Below, one piece after another: positions 14,930 to 24,000 of a DNA stretch of 41,444 nt. Under the pieces are notes generated by a model. That model was not told the DNA's origin. It ran no database searches and saw nothing but the letters and a program-made list of their open reading frames with translations. A program made the position numbers and the translations under genes. This DNA is from Betaproteobacteria bacterium. Lineage in GTDB: Bacteria > Pseudomonadota > Gammaproteobacteria > Burkholderiales > WYBJ01. The stretch covers positions 1-41,444 of the forward strand of contig WHTS01000029.1 of NCBI GenBank assembly GCA_009377585.1, in the 5' to 3' direction. Position 1 is the first letter of the stretch. Every line of letters starts with the position of its first letter.

Positions 14930-15402
14930 GTGGCGAGCGGGCGCAATAAGGCGATCGCTTCGGCTGCGATGCCTTCGCCGCGTCCGATCGCGCCGAGCCG
15001 CTCCATGGTCTTCGCTTTCACGTTCACGGCGCATTCGCCCCCGATGCACTCGCGCAGCCGCTGCTCCATGCGCGGAATATGAGGCGCCATGCGCGGCGCC
15101 TGCGCGATGATGGTCGCATCGACGTTGAGCGCCTCCCAGCCGCTTGCGCGCACGCGCCGCATCACCTCGGCGAGCAGCGCCATGCTGTCGGCGTCGCGGT
15201 AGCGTGGATCGGTGTCGGGAAAGTGGCGGCCGATATCGCCCAGCGCGGCGGCGCCGAGCAGCGCGTCGCAGATCGCGTGCGCCAGCACGTCCGCATCGGA
15301 ATGGCCGATGAGGCCTTTGTCATGCGCGATTTCGACGCCACCGATCACGAGCTTGCGTCCGCTCCCCAGCGCGTGCACGTCGAACCCCTGCCCTATCCGC
15401 AT
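14923..15402 (-). CDS. ispF: 2-C-methyl-D-erythritol 2,4-cyclodiphosphate synthase
   Basis: A 159-aa enzyme, full family length. It converts CDP-ME 2-phosphate to the cyclic diphosphate with release of CMP, step five of the MEP isoprenoid pathway. Marks: GQGFDVH at the start (zinc ligands Asp 8 and His 10), [33 protein letters not shown], and [21 protein letters not shown]. The start overlaps the end of ispD by 10 bases, so the two are translated together. IspD and IspF are separate here rather than fused. The stop lies inside a repeat element. Confidence 0.95.
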   Translation of the reverse strand: MRIGQGFDVHALGSGRKLVIGGVEIAHDKGLIGHSDADVLAHAICDALLGAAALGDIGRHFPDTDPRYRDADSMALLAEVMRRVRASGWEALNVDATIIAQAPRMAPHIPRMEQRLRECIGGECAVNVKAKTMERLGAIGRGEGIAAEAIALLRPLATP

Positions 15403-16103
15403 CGGTCCTCCGCGCGGCTCGCCAGGATCTGCTCGGCGAGCGCGATGTCCTCGGGGTATGTCACCTTGATGTTGGTGGCGGCGCCGGGCACCAGGCGCGG
15501 GCGCAGGCCGAGCGCCTCGATCGCAGCCGACTCGTCGGTCGGATTGGACGATCGCGTCTTGTACAACGCCTCGACCAGCAGGCCGTAGCGAAACATCTGC
15601 GGGGTAAGCGCACGCCACAGCGCGTCGCGCGGCTGGGTCGATACGACCCGATCGGCCGGGTCGGCGCATTTCAGCGTATCTGTGACCGGTAAGGCGAGCA
15701 GACCGCCGACGTCGTCCGCATCCGCTTCGCCCAGCAGCCGGTCGAGCTCCGCGCGGGTGAGGCACGGCCGTGCCGCGTCGTGCACCAGGATCCAGTCCTG
15801 CGGCTGGATGCGGTCGCGCAAGGCGACCAGCGCATTGAATACGCTGCACGCCCGGGTCGGCCCGCCGCAATACAACGGTGCGACGGCGCCGCCCAGCGCA
15901 TTCCAATCGCAAGCGGCAAAGTCGCTATCCCCGGGGGCGAGCACGACGAACGTGCATTCGATGGAGGGGTGACCGGCGAGCGCGCGAACCGCGTGCTCGA
16001 GCATGCTGCGACCAGCTAGGGAAGAATACTGCTTGGGTTTCGCTGCACCGAAACGTGAACCGCTGCCGGCGGCGGGGACGATTGCGAAATGACCACCATC
16101 CAT
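15393..16103 (-). CDS. ispD: 2-C-methyl-D-erythritol 4-phosphate cytidylyltransferase
   Basis: A 236-aa enzyme joining CTP and MEP to CDP-ME in the MEP pathway. Nucleotide-binding start [18 protein letters not shown], then [41 protein letters not shown] and [14 protein letters not shown]. Length and motifs are complete. The ATG at 16103 is preceded by a repeat region, and the gene ends inside ispF. Placement near mfd is common in betaproteobacteria, although here the AmmeMemo genes and metY lie between them. Confidence 0.95.
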   Translation of the reverse strand: MDGGHFAIVPAAGSGSRFGAAKPKQYSSLAGRSMLEHAVRALAGHPSIECTFVVLAPGDSDFAACDWNALGGAVAPLYCGGPTRACSVFNALVALRDRIQPQDWILVHDAARPCLTRAELDRLLGEADADDVGGLLALPVTDTLKCADPADRVVSTQPRDALWRALTPQMFRYGLLVEALYKTRSSNPTDESAAIEALGLRPRLVPGAATNIKVTYPEDIALAEQILASRAEDRCG

Positions 16104-16110
16104 CCGGGTT

Positions 16111-16161
16111 TCAGCACTCGCTCCGCTTCAGCGCTCGCTCCGCTTCAGCGCTCGCTCCAAT
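16111..16161. repeat. 17-bp tandem repeat, three copies
   Basis: Units at 16111-16127, 16128-16144 and 16145-16161 share TCAGC(A/G)CTCGCTCC. The third contains the stop codon of the 88-aa gene. Each unit has a GAGCGAGYGCTGA core on the minus strand. The array fills the whole gap before ispD. Confidence 0.85.
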
Positions 16162-16411
16162 TGAGCTCGTCGGTTGCGATCAGCCAGTTGTCTTCGGCTT
16201 CGTTGCCATGCGTTGCGGCACGACCGGTGAGGAGTATCTCCATCTCGGCTTCCTCGAGCCGATCGCGGTCGGAATCGGTTTCCGCCCAATCGTCCAGATC
16301 GCGTTCCTCGGCAGCCAGGCCAAGCCGGGTGGGCCCCTGCTCGACCGCGATGGTTCTGCGCTTGAGCGACCGACGCGATGCGCCGGTGCGCGGAGCTGCT
16401 CTCGCTGGCAT
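16145..16411 (-). CDS. small acidic hypothetical protein, 88 aa
   Basis: No family recognised. It begins MPARAAPRTGASRRSLKRR, a basic segment, and then becomes strongly acidic (ERDLDDWAETDSDRDRLEEAEMEI) and ends DNWLIATDELNWSER. AAAGGAG lies seven bases before the ATG at 16411; an ATG two codons earlier is too close to it. It is the first gene of the strand leading into ispD, 41 bases ahead, and its stop lies in the 17-bp repeat. Role unknown; no membrane segment. Confidence 0.5.
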   Translation of the reverse strand: MPARAAPRTGASRRSLKRRTIAVEQGPTRLGLAAEERDLDDWAETDSDRDRLEEAEMEILLTGRAATHGNEAEDNWLIATDELNWSER

Positions 16412-16665
16412 CGTCATCTCCTTTACCGTCTTCGCGGCAGCCGCCCGATCGGTTTCCGGACACCGGCCAACCGCATGGCCGCGGTCGCAATCGCTGTCCG
16501 TGACGCATTCGCGCCTGCAACTCGATTCCGACACGCGCAGCTTAGGCTTGTCCCGCGCCCGGCGCAACCGTCATCGTTGGCCTGGCGCTGTGCCTGACAC
16601 GGACTCGTCTCGATCGACGACATCATCGCAATCCTGGCCGAGGAAATGAACGGGCTTGCGGCAAC

Positions 16666-16779
16666 AGCCTGGGTGTATCCAGGGTGCATGGCTTCGTCAA
16701 GCCGTCGCGCGGCCACATCGCCATCTGCGGTGAGATCGGGCGAGGCACGACCGTGCGCTTCATGCTATGCCGGCGCGAG
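16666..16779 (+). pseudogene. remnant of a sensor histidine kinase C-terminus
   Basis: The frame from 16666 reads SLGVSRVHGFVKPSRGHIAI then EIGRGTTVRFMLCRR. This matches the last part of the ATPase domain of hybrid kinases, usually GLGLSMVYGFVKQSGGH followed by S-E-x-G-x-GTTV. A TGL just upstream (16649) is out of frame, and nothing before it resembles the rest of a kinase. The whole gap 16412-16906 otherwise holds no gene. It suggests an older kinase gene was deleted here. Confidence 0.6.
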
Positions 16780-16906
16780 CGAGCGTCTGGACGCCGTGAC
16801 TTGCACCCCGGGTGGTTCCGGGCGTATGGTCGCCGTAGCACCGGCTTGCGCTGCCTTGTCATCGGGCCGCGTCGCCGCCATTGGAGTGATCGACCCGAGA
16901 AAACCC

Positions 16907-18322
16907 ATGCCCAGCACCCGACCACCGGCCGTTGCCGGAACGTTCTATCCCGCCGAGGCCCGCACCCTGGGTGCCGAGATCGATGCGATGCTCGCAGCTG
17001 TCGCCACGCGCCCCGAGGCGACAACGCCCAAGGCGCTGATCGTGCCGCACGCCGGCTATGTCTATTCCGGGCCAGTCGCGGCCTCGGCCTATGCGCGCAT
17101 TGCGGGCGCGCGTGCACGCAATGTGAGCGCGCATCCGCGCAATGCGAGTGCGCATCCGCGCAATGCGAGTGCGCATCCGCGCATTCGCCGCGTCGTTCTA
17201 CTCGGCCCGGTGCATCGCGTGCCGGTCCGGGGCCTGGCCTTGCCGGGCGTCGAGGCGTTCGAGACGCCGCTTGGCCGGGTCGCGCTCGACACGGACGCAT
17301 GCACGCGGCTGCGCGCATTGCCGCAGGTTGTCGAGAGCCCGGCCGCTCACCGCCTGGAGCATTCGCTGGAGGTTCACCTGCCGTTCCTGCAGCGGGTGCT
17401 GGACGACTTCACCCTTGTGCCGCTCGCCGTGGGCGATGCAACCGCCGAAGAAGTCGCCCAGGTGCTCGATTCACTCTGGGGCGGGGACGAGACGTTGATC
17501 GTGATCAGCTCCGACCTCTCCCACTACCTGCCCTACGATCGGGCACGTGCGGTCGACAGCGAGACCGCCGCCATGATCGTCGCGCTGCGCAGCGACATCG
17601 AGCACGACCAGGCGTGCGGCGGAACACCCGTCAATGGCTTGACCTTGGTTGCGCAGCGCCGCGGACTTTCGATCGAGCTGCTCGACTTGCGCAATTCGGG
17701 CGACACCGCGGGCGGCCGTGAGCGCGTGGTCGGCTATGGCGCCTTCGCCGTCGCTGCCGAGGCGCGCATCGGTGCGGGCACCGGATCGACGCTGATCGGC
17801 ATCGCACGCGCCGCGATCGGCGAAAAGCTCGGCGCTTCGGCGTCCGTTCATCGACCGGCACCGTGGCTCGAGCGCCCGGGTGCGACGTTCGTGACGCTGA
17901 CGTGCGAGAACGCCTTGCGCGGCTGCATCGGCTCGCTCGAAGCGCGCAGGTCGCTCGCGCTCGATGTGCGCGAGAACGCCTTGGCGGCAGCGTTTCGCGA
18001 TCCGCGCTTCAAGCCGTTGACCGCGCAGGAATGGGCTCGCACCTCGGTGGAGATTTCGTTGCTCTCGGCGCTGGAAGCGCTGCCGCTCGACGACGAATCG
18101 CAGGTGCTGCAGCGCCTGCGCCCCGGCGTCGACGGGCTCGTGCTGGAGTTCGGCCATCATCGCGGCACGTTCCTGCCGCAAGTCTGGGAGCAGCTGCCGG
18201 AACCAGCGTCGTTCCTGACGAATCTCAAGCGCAAGGCCGGCCTGCCGCCGGACTTCTGGGAGCCGGAAATGCGGCTTTCGCGTTACACCGTGAGCAAGTG
18301 GCGGGAGCAGGATCTCGCCTGA
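16907..18322 (+). CDS. AmmeMemoRadiSam proteins B and A fused (Memo + AMMECR1)
   Basis: A 471-aa two-domain protein. Residues 1 to about 265 are the Memo half, with the conserved residues of the family in place: VPHAGYVYSG, LLGPVHRVP, EHSLEVHLPFLQ, SSDLSHYLPY and the Cys of ACGGTPVNG. Residues about 285-471 are the AMMECR1 half, with TLTCENALRGCIGSLEARR and AAFRDPRFKPLT. Memo resembles extradiol dioxygenases, and the human protein binds iron; AMMECR1 has no known reaction. Many bacteria encode A, B and a radical SAM protein together, some with A and B fused as here. The radical SAM gene starts three bases downstream. The ATG at 16907 begins MPSTRPPAVAGTFYPA, the usual start. A 21-bp repeat has expanded one loop. 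Confidence 0.9.
   Translation: MPSTRPPAVAGTFYPAEARTLGAEIDAMLAAVATRPEATTPKALIVPHAGYVYSGPVAASAYARIAGARARNVSAHPRNASAHPRNASAHPRIRRVVLLGPVHRVPVRGLALPGVEAFETPLGRVALDTDACTRLRALPQVVESPAAHRLEHSLEVHLPFLQRVLDDFTLVPLAVGDATAEEVAQVLDSLWGGDETLIVISSDLSHYLPYDRARAVDSETAAMIVALRSDIEHDQACGGTPVNGLTLVAQRRGLSIELLDLRNSGDTAGGRERVVGYGAFAVAAEARIGAGTGSTLIGIARAAIGEKLGASASVHRPAPWLERPGATFVTLTCENALRGCIGSLEARRSLALDVRENALAAAFRDPRFKPLTAQEWARTSVEISLLSALEALPLDDESQVLQRLRPGVDGLVLEFGHHRGTFLPQVWEQLPEPASFLTNLKRKAGLPPDFWEPEMRLSRYTVSKWREQDLA
17120..17182 (+). repeat. 21-bp in-frame tandem repeat in the Memo domain
   Basis: Three copies of 21 bases (17120-17140, 17141-17161, 17162-17182); the last two are identical and the first differs at two bases. 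They encode N(V/A)SAHPR three times between the ARIAGARAR helix and IRRVVLLGPVH. Confidence 0.92.
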
Positions 18323-18325
18323 TTC

Positions 18326-19423
18326 ATGGACCGAGACGATATGGCAGGACACGATTATCCCGGGCGCTATTGGCATCTGCTCCCCGACGGGCGCATGCAG
18401 TGCGACCTGTGTCCGCGCGACTGCAAGCTGCACGAAGGCCAGCGTGGCGCGTGTTTCGTGCGCATGCGGCTGCGCAATCAAATGCTGCTCACGACCTACG
18501 GCCGGTCGTCCGGCTTTTGCGTCGACCCGATCGAGAAGAAACCACTCAACCAGTTCTATCCCGGCAGCTCGGTGCTCTCGTTCGGCACCGCCGGCTGCAA
18601 CCTGGCGTGCAAGTTCTGCCAGAACTGGGACATCAGCAAGTCGCGCGATATGGACCGGCTGGCCGACGAGGCGTCGCCGCAAGCCATAGCCCGCGCCGCG
18701 CGCGACGCCGGATGCGCATCGGTTGCGTTCACTTACAACGATCCCGTCATCTTCGCCGAGTATGCGCTCGATGTCGCTACAGCGTGTCATGCCCATGACG
18801 TAAAGGCGGTGGCCGTGACGGCCGGCTACATCGGACGCGAAGCGCGGCGCGAGTTTTTCGCCCAGATGGACGCGGCCAACGTCGACCTGAAGGCGTTCAC
18901 CGATGACTTCTACGTCAAGCTCTGCGGCGCGCGCCTGCAACCGGTGCTCGACACGCTCGTTTATCTCAAGCAGGAAACCCAGGTCTGGTTCGAGATCACG
19001 ACCTTGCTGATCCCGGGCAAGAACGATTCGGACGCGGAACTGAGCGCGCAGTGCGAATGGATCATGCGCGAGCTGGGTCCGGACGTGCCGTTGCACTTCA
19101 GCGCGTTCCATCCCGACTACAAGATGACCGACATCGCACACACGCCGGCGGCGACGCTGACCCGCGCGCGTAACATCGCCCGCGCCGCGGGTTTACATTA
19201 CGTCTACACGGGCAATGTGCACGACCGCGACGGCGGCACGACCTATTGCCCGCACTGCGATAGCGCGCTTATCGTGCGCGACTGGTACGAGATCCGCGAC
19301 TATCGGCTCAATGCTAGAGGCACCTGTCCCGATTGCGGCGGTGCGATCGCCGGGCGCTACCGCAAGTTCGAAGGTCAGTTCGGCCGGCGGCGCGTGCCGA
19401 TGAGAATTGGAACTGTGGCGTGA
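18326..19423 (+). CDS. amrS: AmmeMemoRadiSam system radical SAM enzyme
   Basis: A 365-aa radical SAM protein. The cluster motif CxxxCxxC is in the stretch GTAGCNLACKFCQNWDISK. There are also cysteines at the start (CDLCPRDCKLHEGQRGACF) and a C-terminal zinc-type region (YCPHCDSALIV and CPDCGGAIAG). In family terms it is the pyruvate formate-lyase-activating-like member of the three-part set. The substrate is unproven. It begins three bases after the fused Memo-AMMECR1 gene and is surely in one operon with it. The ATG at 18326 is used; an ATG at 18341 is possible. It ends six bases before the convergent metY. Confidence 0.92.
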   Translation: MDRDDMAGHDYPGRYWHLLPDGRMQCDLCPRDCKLHEGQRGACFVRMRLRNQMLLTTYGRSSGFCVDPIEKKPLNQFYPGSSVLSFGTAGCNLACKFCQNWDISKSRDMDRLADEASPQAIARAARDAGCASVAFTYNDPVIFAEYALDVATACHAHDVKAVAVTAGYIGREARREFFAQMDAANVDLKAFTDDFYVKLCGARLQPVLDTLVYLKQETQVWFEITTLLIPGKNDSDAELSAQCEWIMRELGPDVPLHFSAFHPDYKMTDIAHTPAATLTRARNIARAAGLHYVYTGNVHDRDGGTTYCPHCDSALIVRDWYEIRDYRLNARGTCPDCGGAIAGRYRKFEGQFGRRRVPMRIGTVA

Positions 19424-19429
19424 GTCGGT

Positions 19430-20701
19430 TCATACCGCAACCAGCGCTGCATCGAGATCGGCCACGATGTCGTCGATGTGCTCGATGCCGATCGAGAGTC
19501 GCACCGTTTCCTCGGTGACGCCGGCTTTCGCCAGCTCCGCAGGCGCAAGCTGCCGGTGCGTGGTCGAAGCCGGGTGACACGCGAGCGACTTGCAATCACC
19601 GATATTGACCAGCCGCACCACCAGTTTCAGCGCATCCTGGAAGCGCGCGCCGGCCTCGCGCCCGCCTTTCACACCGAAGGTGAGAATCCCGGAAGCGCGC
19701 CCGCCCATATATTTCTGCACCAGCGGATGATCGCTGTGCGCGGGCAGGCCGGCGTAGTTGACCCAGGTCACCTTCGGGTGTGCCTCGAGATACTGCGCGA
19801 CCGCGAGCGTGTTCGCACAGATCCGGTCCATTCGCAGCGCCAGCGTCTCCACGCCTTGCAACACGAGGAAGGCATTGAACGGACTGATGGCGGCACCGGT
19901 ATTGCGCAAAGGCACCACGCGCGCCCGGCCAATGTAGGCAGCCGGCCCGAGCGCCTCGGTATAAACCACCCCGTGGTAGGAGACGTCGGGCTCGTTCAGC
20001 CGGCGGAACCTGGCCTTGTGCTGCGCCCAGGGAAACTTGCCCGAATCGACGATCATGCCGCCGATCGAGTTGCCATGGCCGCCGAGGTACTTGGTGAGCG
20101 AGTGCACCACGATGTCGGCGCCGTGGTCGAAGGGCCGACAAAGGTAGGGCGTGGGAACGGTGTTGTCGACGATCAGCGGCACGCCGTGGCGATGCGCGAT
20201 CTCGGCCAGGCGCTCGAAGTCCGTGATGTTGCCGAGTGGGTTGCCGATCGATTCGCAGAACAGTGCCTTGGTCTTGGTGTCGATCAGGCGCTCGAACGCA
20301 CCCGGCTCGCGATAGTCGGCGAAGCGCGCTTCGATGCCGAACTGCGGCAGGGTATGCGCAAACAGGTTGTAGGTGCCGCCGTAGAGCGTGGAAGCCGACA
20401 CGACGTTGTCACCCGCCTCGGCGATGGTCATGATCGAGTAGGTGACTGCCGCCTGGCCTGAGGCGAGCGCGAGGCCGGCAATGCCGCCTTCCAGCTCCGC
20501 CACCCGCTTCTCCAGCACGTCCTGGGTGGGATTCATGATGCGGGTGTAGATGTTGCCCTGCACCTTGAGGTCGAACAGATCGGCGCCATGTTGGGTGTTG
20601 TCGAAGGCGTACGAGGTGGTCTGGTAGATCGGCACCGCGACCGCCTTGGTGGTTGGCTCCGGCGAGTAGCCGCCGTGTACGGCGATCGTTTCGAATCTCA
20701 T
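19430..20701 (-). CDS. metY: O-acetylhomoserine sulfhydrylase
   Basis: A 423-aa PLP enzyme of the Cys/Met metabolism family. It makes homocysteine from O-acetylhomoserine and sulfide. Marks: the start FETIAVHGGYSPEPTT, IYTRIMNPTQDVLEKRVAELEG-like (YTRIMNPTQ), LIVDNTVPTPYLCRPFDHGAD-like (VDNTVPTPYL) and the PLP lysine at 204 in VHSLTKYLGGHGNS. The long form with the large insert near QHKARFRRLNEPD and the end HIDDIVADL fit MetY rather than MetB or MetC. AAGGAG precedes the ATG by nine bases, and TATACT (minus strand, at 20764-20769) may be the -10 box. Its product feeds methionine synthesis. Confidence 0.92.
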   Translation of the reverse strand: MRFETIAVHGGYSPEPTTKAVAVPIYQTTSYAFDNTQHGADLFDLKVQGNIYTRIMNPTQDVLEKRVAELEGGIAGLALASGQAAVTYSIMTIAEAGDNVVSASTLYGGTYNLFAHTLPQFGIEARFADYREPGAFERLIDTKTKALFCESIGNPLGNITDFERLAEIAHRHGVPLIVDNTVPTPYLCRPFDHGADIVVHSLTKYLGGHGNSIGGMIVDSGKFPWAQHKARFRRLNEPDVSYHGVVYTEALGPAAYIGRARVVPLRNTGAAISPFNAFLVLQGVETLALRMDRICANTLAVAQYLEAHPKVTWVNYAGLPAHSDHPLVQKYMGGRASGILTFGVKGGREAGARFQDALKLVVRLVNIGDCKSLACHPASTTHRQLAPAELAKAGVTEETVRLSIGIEHIDDIVADLDAALVAV

Positions 20702-20777
20702 CGCGCATTCTCCTTGTCGAACCTGCGTGGTGAACGAAGCACCCTGGCGTGGAACCGCGGGCCAGTATACCGCCCGC

Positions 20778-20891
20778 GGAAAAAGGGGCCCGGAAAAAGG
20801 GGCCAGGCTCCGGGCCAGGCTCGATTATTTTCTCTTGCGAGCCTGGCCCCTTTTCCTCTTTCCCTGGAAAAGCGAGCCTGGCCCCTTTTCC
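20778..20891. repeat. REP-like inverted repeat cluster between metY and mfd
   Basis: The 305-base gap between metY and mfd holds this element and a promoter. GGAAAAAGGGGCC occurs twice (20778-20790 and 20792-20804), the second running into AGGCTC. The inverse, GAGCCTGGCCCCTTTTCC, occurs at 20839-20856 and 20874-20891. The first pair can form a stem of about 17 bases around a 28-base loop. No transposase is beside it. Confidence 0.85.
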
Positions 20892-20930
20892 GGAGAACGG
20901 GAGTGCGGGGAGATCGAGCAAGGCGGACGA

Positions 20931-20936
20931 TATAAT
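20931..20936 (+). promoter_or_regulatory. -10 box, probable mfd promoter
   Basis: A perfect TATAAT 70 bases before the mfd start, in the context CGATATAATCGC. No good -35 box is present at the right distance. Confidence 0.4.
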
Positions 20937-21006
20937 CGCAGCCGCTGGCGTCGTCCCGATGCGAGCTTGCGCCTGACGCCTCGGCGCCTCATCCGTTGGC
21001 TGAAGC

Positions 21007-24000
21007 ATGATACTCAGTGCTCCCCCGCCCGCCGCCGGCATGCGGCATCGTTATTCCGGGCTCGCCGGCTCGGCCGACGCGCTTGCGCTCGCGGAGCTTG
21101 CGGCGAGCGGCCGGCCGCTGGTCGTGCTCACGGCGGGCGCCGCGGACGCGCAGCGCCTGACCCAGGAGCTGCCCTACTTCGCGCCGAAGCTGCGGGTGTT
21201 CATGCTTCCGGATTGGGAGACGCTGCCCTACGACCAGATCTCGCCGCACCAGGACCTGGTGTCCGACCGTCTCGCCACGCTCTACCACATGACGCAGCGG
21301 GCGTTCGACGTGATCACCGTGCCCGTCACCACCGCGCTCTACCGGCTCACTCCGGCGGAATATCTTGCCGGACGCACGTTCTTCCTCAAACAGAGACAGA
21401 CGCTCGATCTCGAGCGCTTCCGCGCTCAACTCACCCTCGCCGGCTATAGTCACGTCACCCAGGTTGTCGCGCCGGGCGAGTATTGCGTGCGCGGCGGCTT
21501 GATCGATCTCTTCCCCATGGGCAGCGCGCTGCCCTACCGCATCGATCTGGAAGATCGCGACATCGAGAGCCTGCGCACGTTCGACGTCGACACCCAGCGC
21601 ACGATCTACAAGGTCAATGACGTGCGCCTGCTGCCGGGGCGCGAGTTCCCGCTCGACGACGACGCGCGCGCGTACTTCCGGCGCCGCTTTCGCGAGCGCT
21701 TCGAGGGCGACCCGTCCAAGCGCGAGCTGTACAAGGCGATCGGCCGCGGTGGCGTGCCGGCTGGCATCGAATACTACCTGCCGCTGTTCTTCGAGCAGAC
21801 GGCGCTGCTGACCGACTACATCCCGGCCGACACGCTGCTGTGCGTGCACGGTGACATCGGCGCATCGATCGCGCGCTTCTGGGAAGACACGCACGCACGC
21901 TATACGCTCATGCGCGGCGACCCCGACCGGCCGTTGCTGGAGCCGGCGGAGCTCTTCCTCGCGCAGGATCAGCTGTTCGGCGCGATCAAGCCGTTCGCGC
22001 GTATCGAGCTCGACACGCGGGCCGTCGCGGCCTCCGCAGTTCAGGCCGAGCCTGCACAGACGCGCATCGAGCCCGACGTTCCGGCCGCCGATGCCTCCGC
22101 AGTGCAGGCCGAACCTGCACAGGCGCGCGCGACCATCGCGTGCCCGACCGCGCCGCTGCCGCAGATCGCGGTAGAACGGCGTGCCGACGATCCGCTGCGA
22201 CGGCTGAAGTCGTTCATCGAGCGCGTCGAAGGCCGCGTCCTGGTCGCGGCCGACAGCCTCGGACGGCGCGAGACGATGGCAGCCTACTTCGCCGAGTACG
22301 GCCTGCGCCTGCCGACTTGCGCCGACTATGCAGCGTTTCGCGCTCACGACGCCAAGGCGATGCTCGGCGTGGCGCCGCTTGCTGGCGGCTTCGTGCTCGA
22401 CGCGGACGGCATCGCGATCGTCACCGAGAACGAGCTCTACGCCGCGCAGGCTCGCACGCGTGCCGCGCGCGAAGTCGGCAAGCGCATTTCCAGCGAAGCG
22501 ATGGTGCGCGATCTGTCCGAGATCCGCATCGGCGACCCGGTGGTGCACGAAGGCCACGGCATCGCCCGCTACCAGGGCCTGCAGACGCTCGATCTCGGCG
22601 ACGGCGCGAGCGAATACCTGATGCTCGAATTCGCCAACGCCGACAAGCTCTACGTGCCGGTCACGCAGTTGCACCTGATCGGGCGCTATGCCGGCGCCGC
22701 GGCCGACCAGGTCACGCTCTCCACGCTCGGCAGCGGGCAATGGGAGAAGGCCAAGCGCCGCGCCGCGCAGCAGGTACGCGACACTGCCGCGGAGCTCTTG
22801 CATCTCTATGCGCAACGTGCCGCGCGCAAGGGTCACAGTTTCAAGCTGAAGCCGCACGACTACGAAGCGTTCTGCGATGCGTTTCCGTTCGAGGAGACGA
22901 CCGACCAGGCCGCCGCCATCACGGCCACGGTGTACGACCTGCAGGACGGCAAGCCGATGGACCGCCTGGTCTGCGGCGACGTGGGCTTCGGCAAGACCGA
23001 GGTGGCGCTTCGTGCCGCGTTCGTCGCGGTGATGGACGGCCGCCAGGTCGCGGTACTGGTGCCGACGACGCTGCTCGCCGAACAGCATTTCCAGACTTTC
23101 TCCGATCGCTTCGCCGACTGGCCCGTGAAAATCGCCGAGCTCTCACGCTTCCGCTCCGGCAAGGAAGTCGCGCGCACGCTGCAGGGTCTCGGCCGCGGCG
23201 AGATCGATATCGTCGTCGGCACCCACAAGCTGATCCAACCGGACATCAAATTCAAGCAGCTGGGGCTCGTCATCATCGACGAGGAGCATCGTTTCGGCGT
23301 GCGCCAGAAGGAGCGGCTGAAAGCGCTGCGGGCGGAAGTCGACGTGCTCACGCTCACCGCCACGCCTATTCCACGCACGCTCGCCATGGCCTTAGAAGGG
23401 CTGCGCGATTTCTCCGTCATCGCCACGGCACCGCAGCGGCGGCTCGCTATCAAAACCTTCGTTTCGCCTACCAGCGCGGGGCTCATCCGCGAGGCGTTGC
23501 TGCGGGAGCTGAAGCGCGGCGGCCAGGTGTATTTCCTGCACAACGACATCGACACCATCCAGCGCCAGGAGGAATCGCTCGCGCGCCTGGTGCCCGAAGC
23601 ACGCATCCGGGTTGCGCACGGTCAGATGCGCGAGCGCGAGCTCGAGCAGGTCATGCGCGATTTCTACCAGCAGCGCTTCAACGTGCTGCTGTGCACGACC
23701 ATCATCGAGACAGGCATCGACATCCCGACGTCCAATACCATCGTCATCAACCGTGCCGACCGCTTCGGCCTCGCCCAGCTGCATCAGCTGCGCGGTCGGG
23801 TCGGACGCTCGCATCATCAGGCGTATGCCTATCTGTTGATCCCGGACGAAGAGGCGATCACCACGCAGGCGCGCAAGCGCCTGGAAGCCATCCAGATGAT
23901 GGAGGAGCTGGGCTCCGGGTTCTATCTCGCGATGCACGACCTCGAGATCCGGGGGGCGGGCGAAGTGTTGGGCGAGGGCCAGAGCGGCGAGATGGCCGAG

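Noticed and set aside
20731-20960. Short plus-strand ORFs across the metY-mfd gap
   Set aside because: They are translations of the palindromic repeat with no ribosome site or family likeness.
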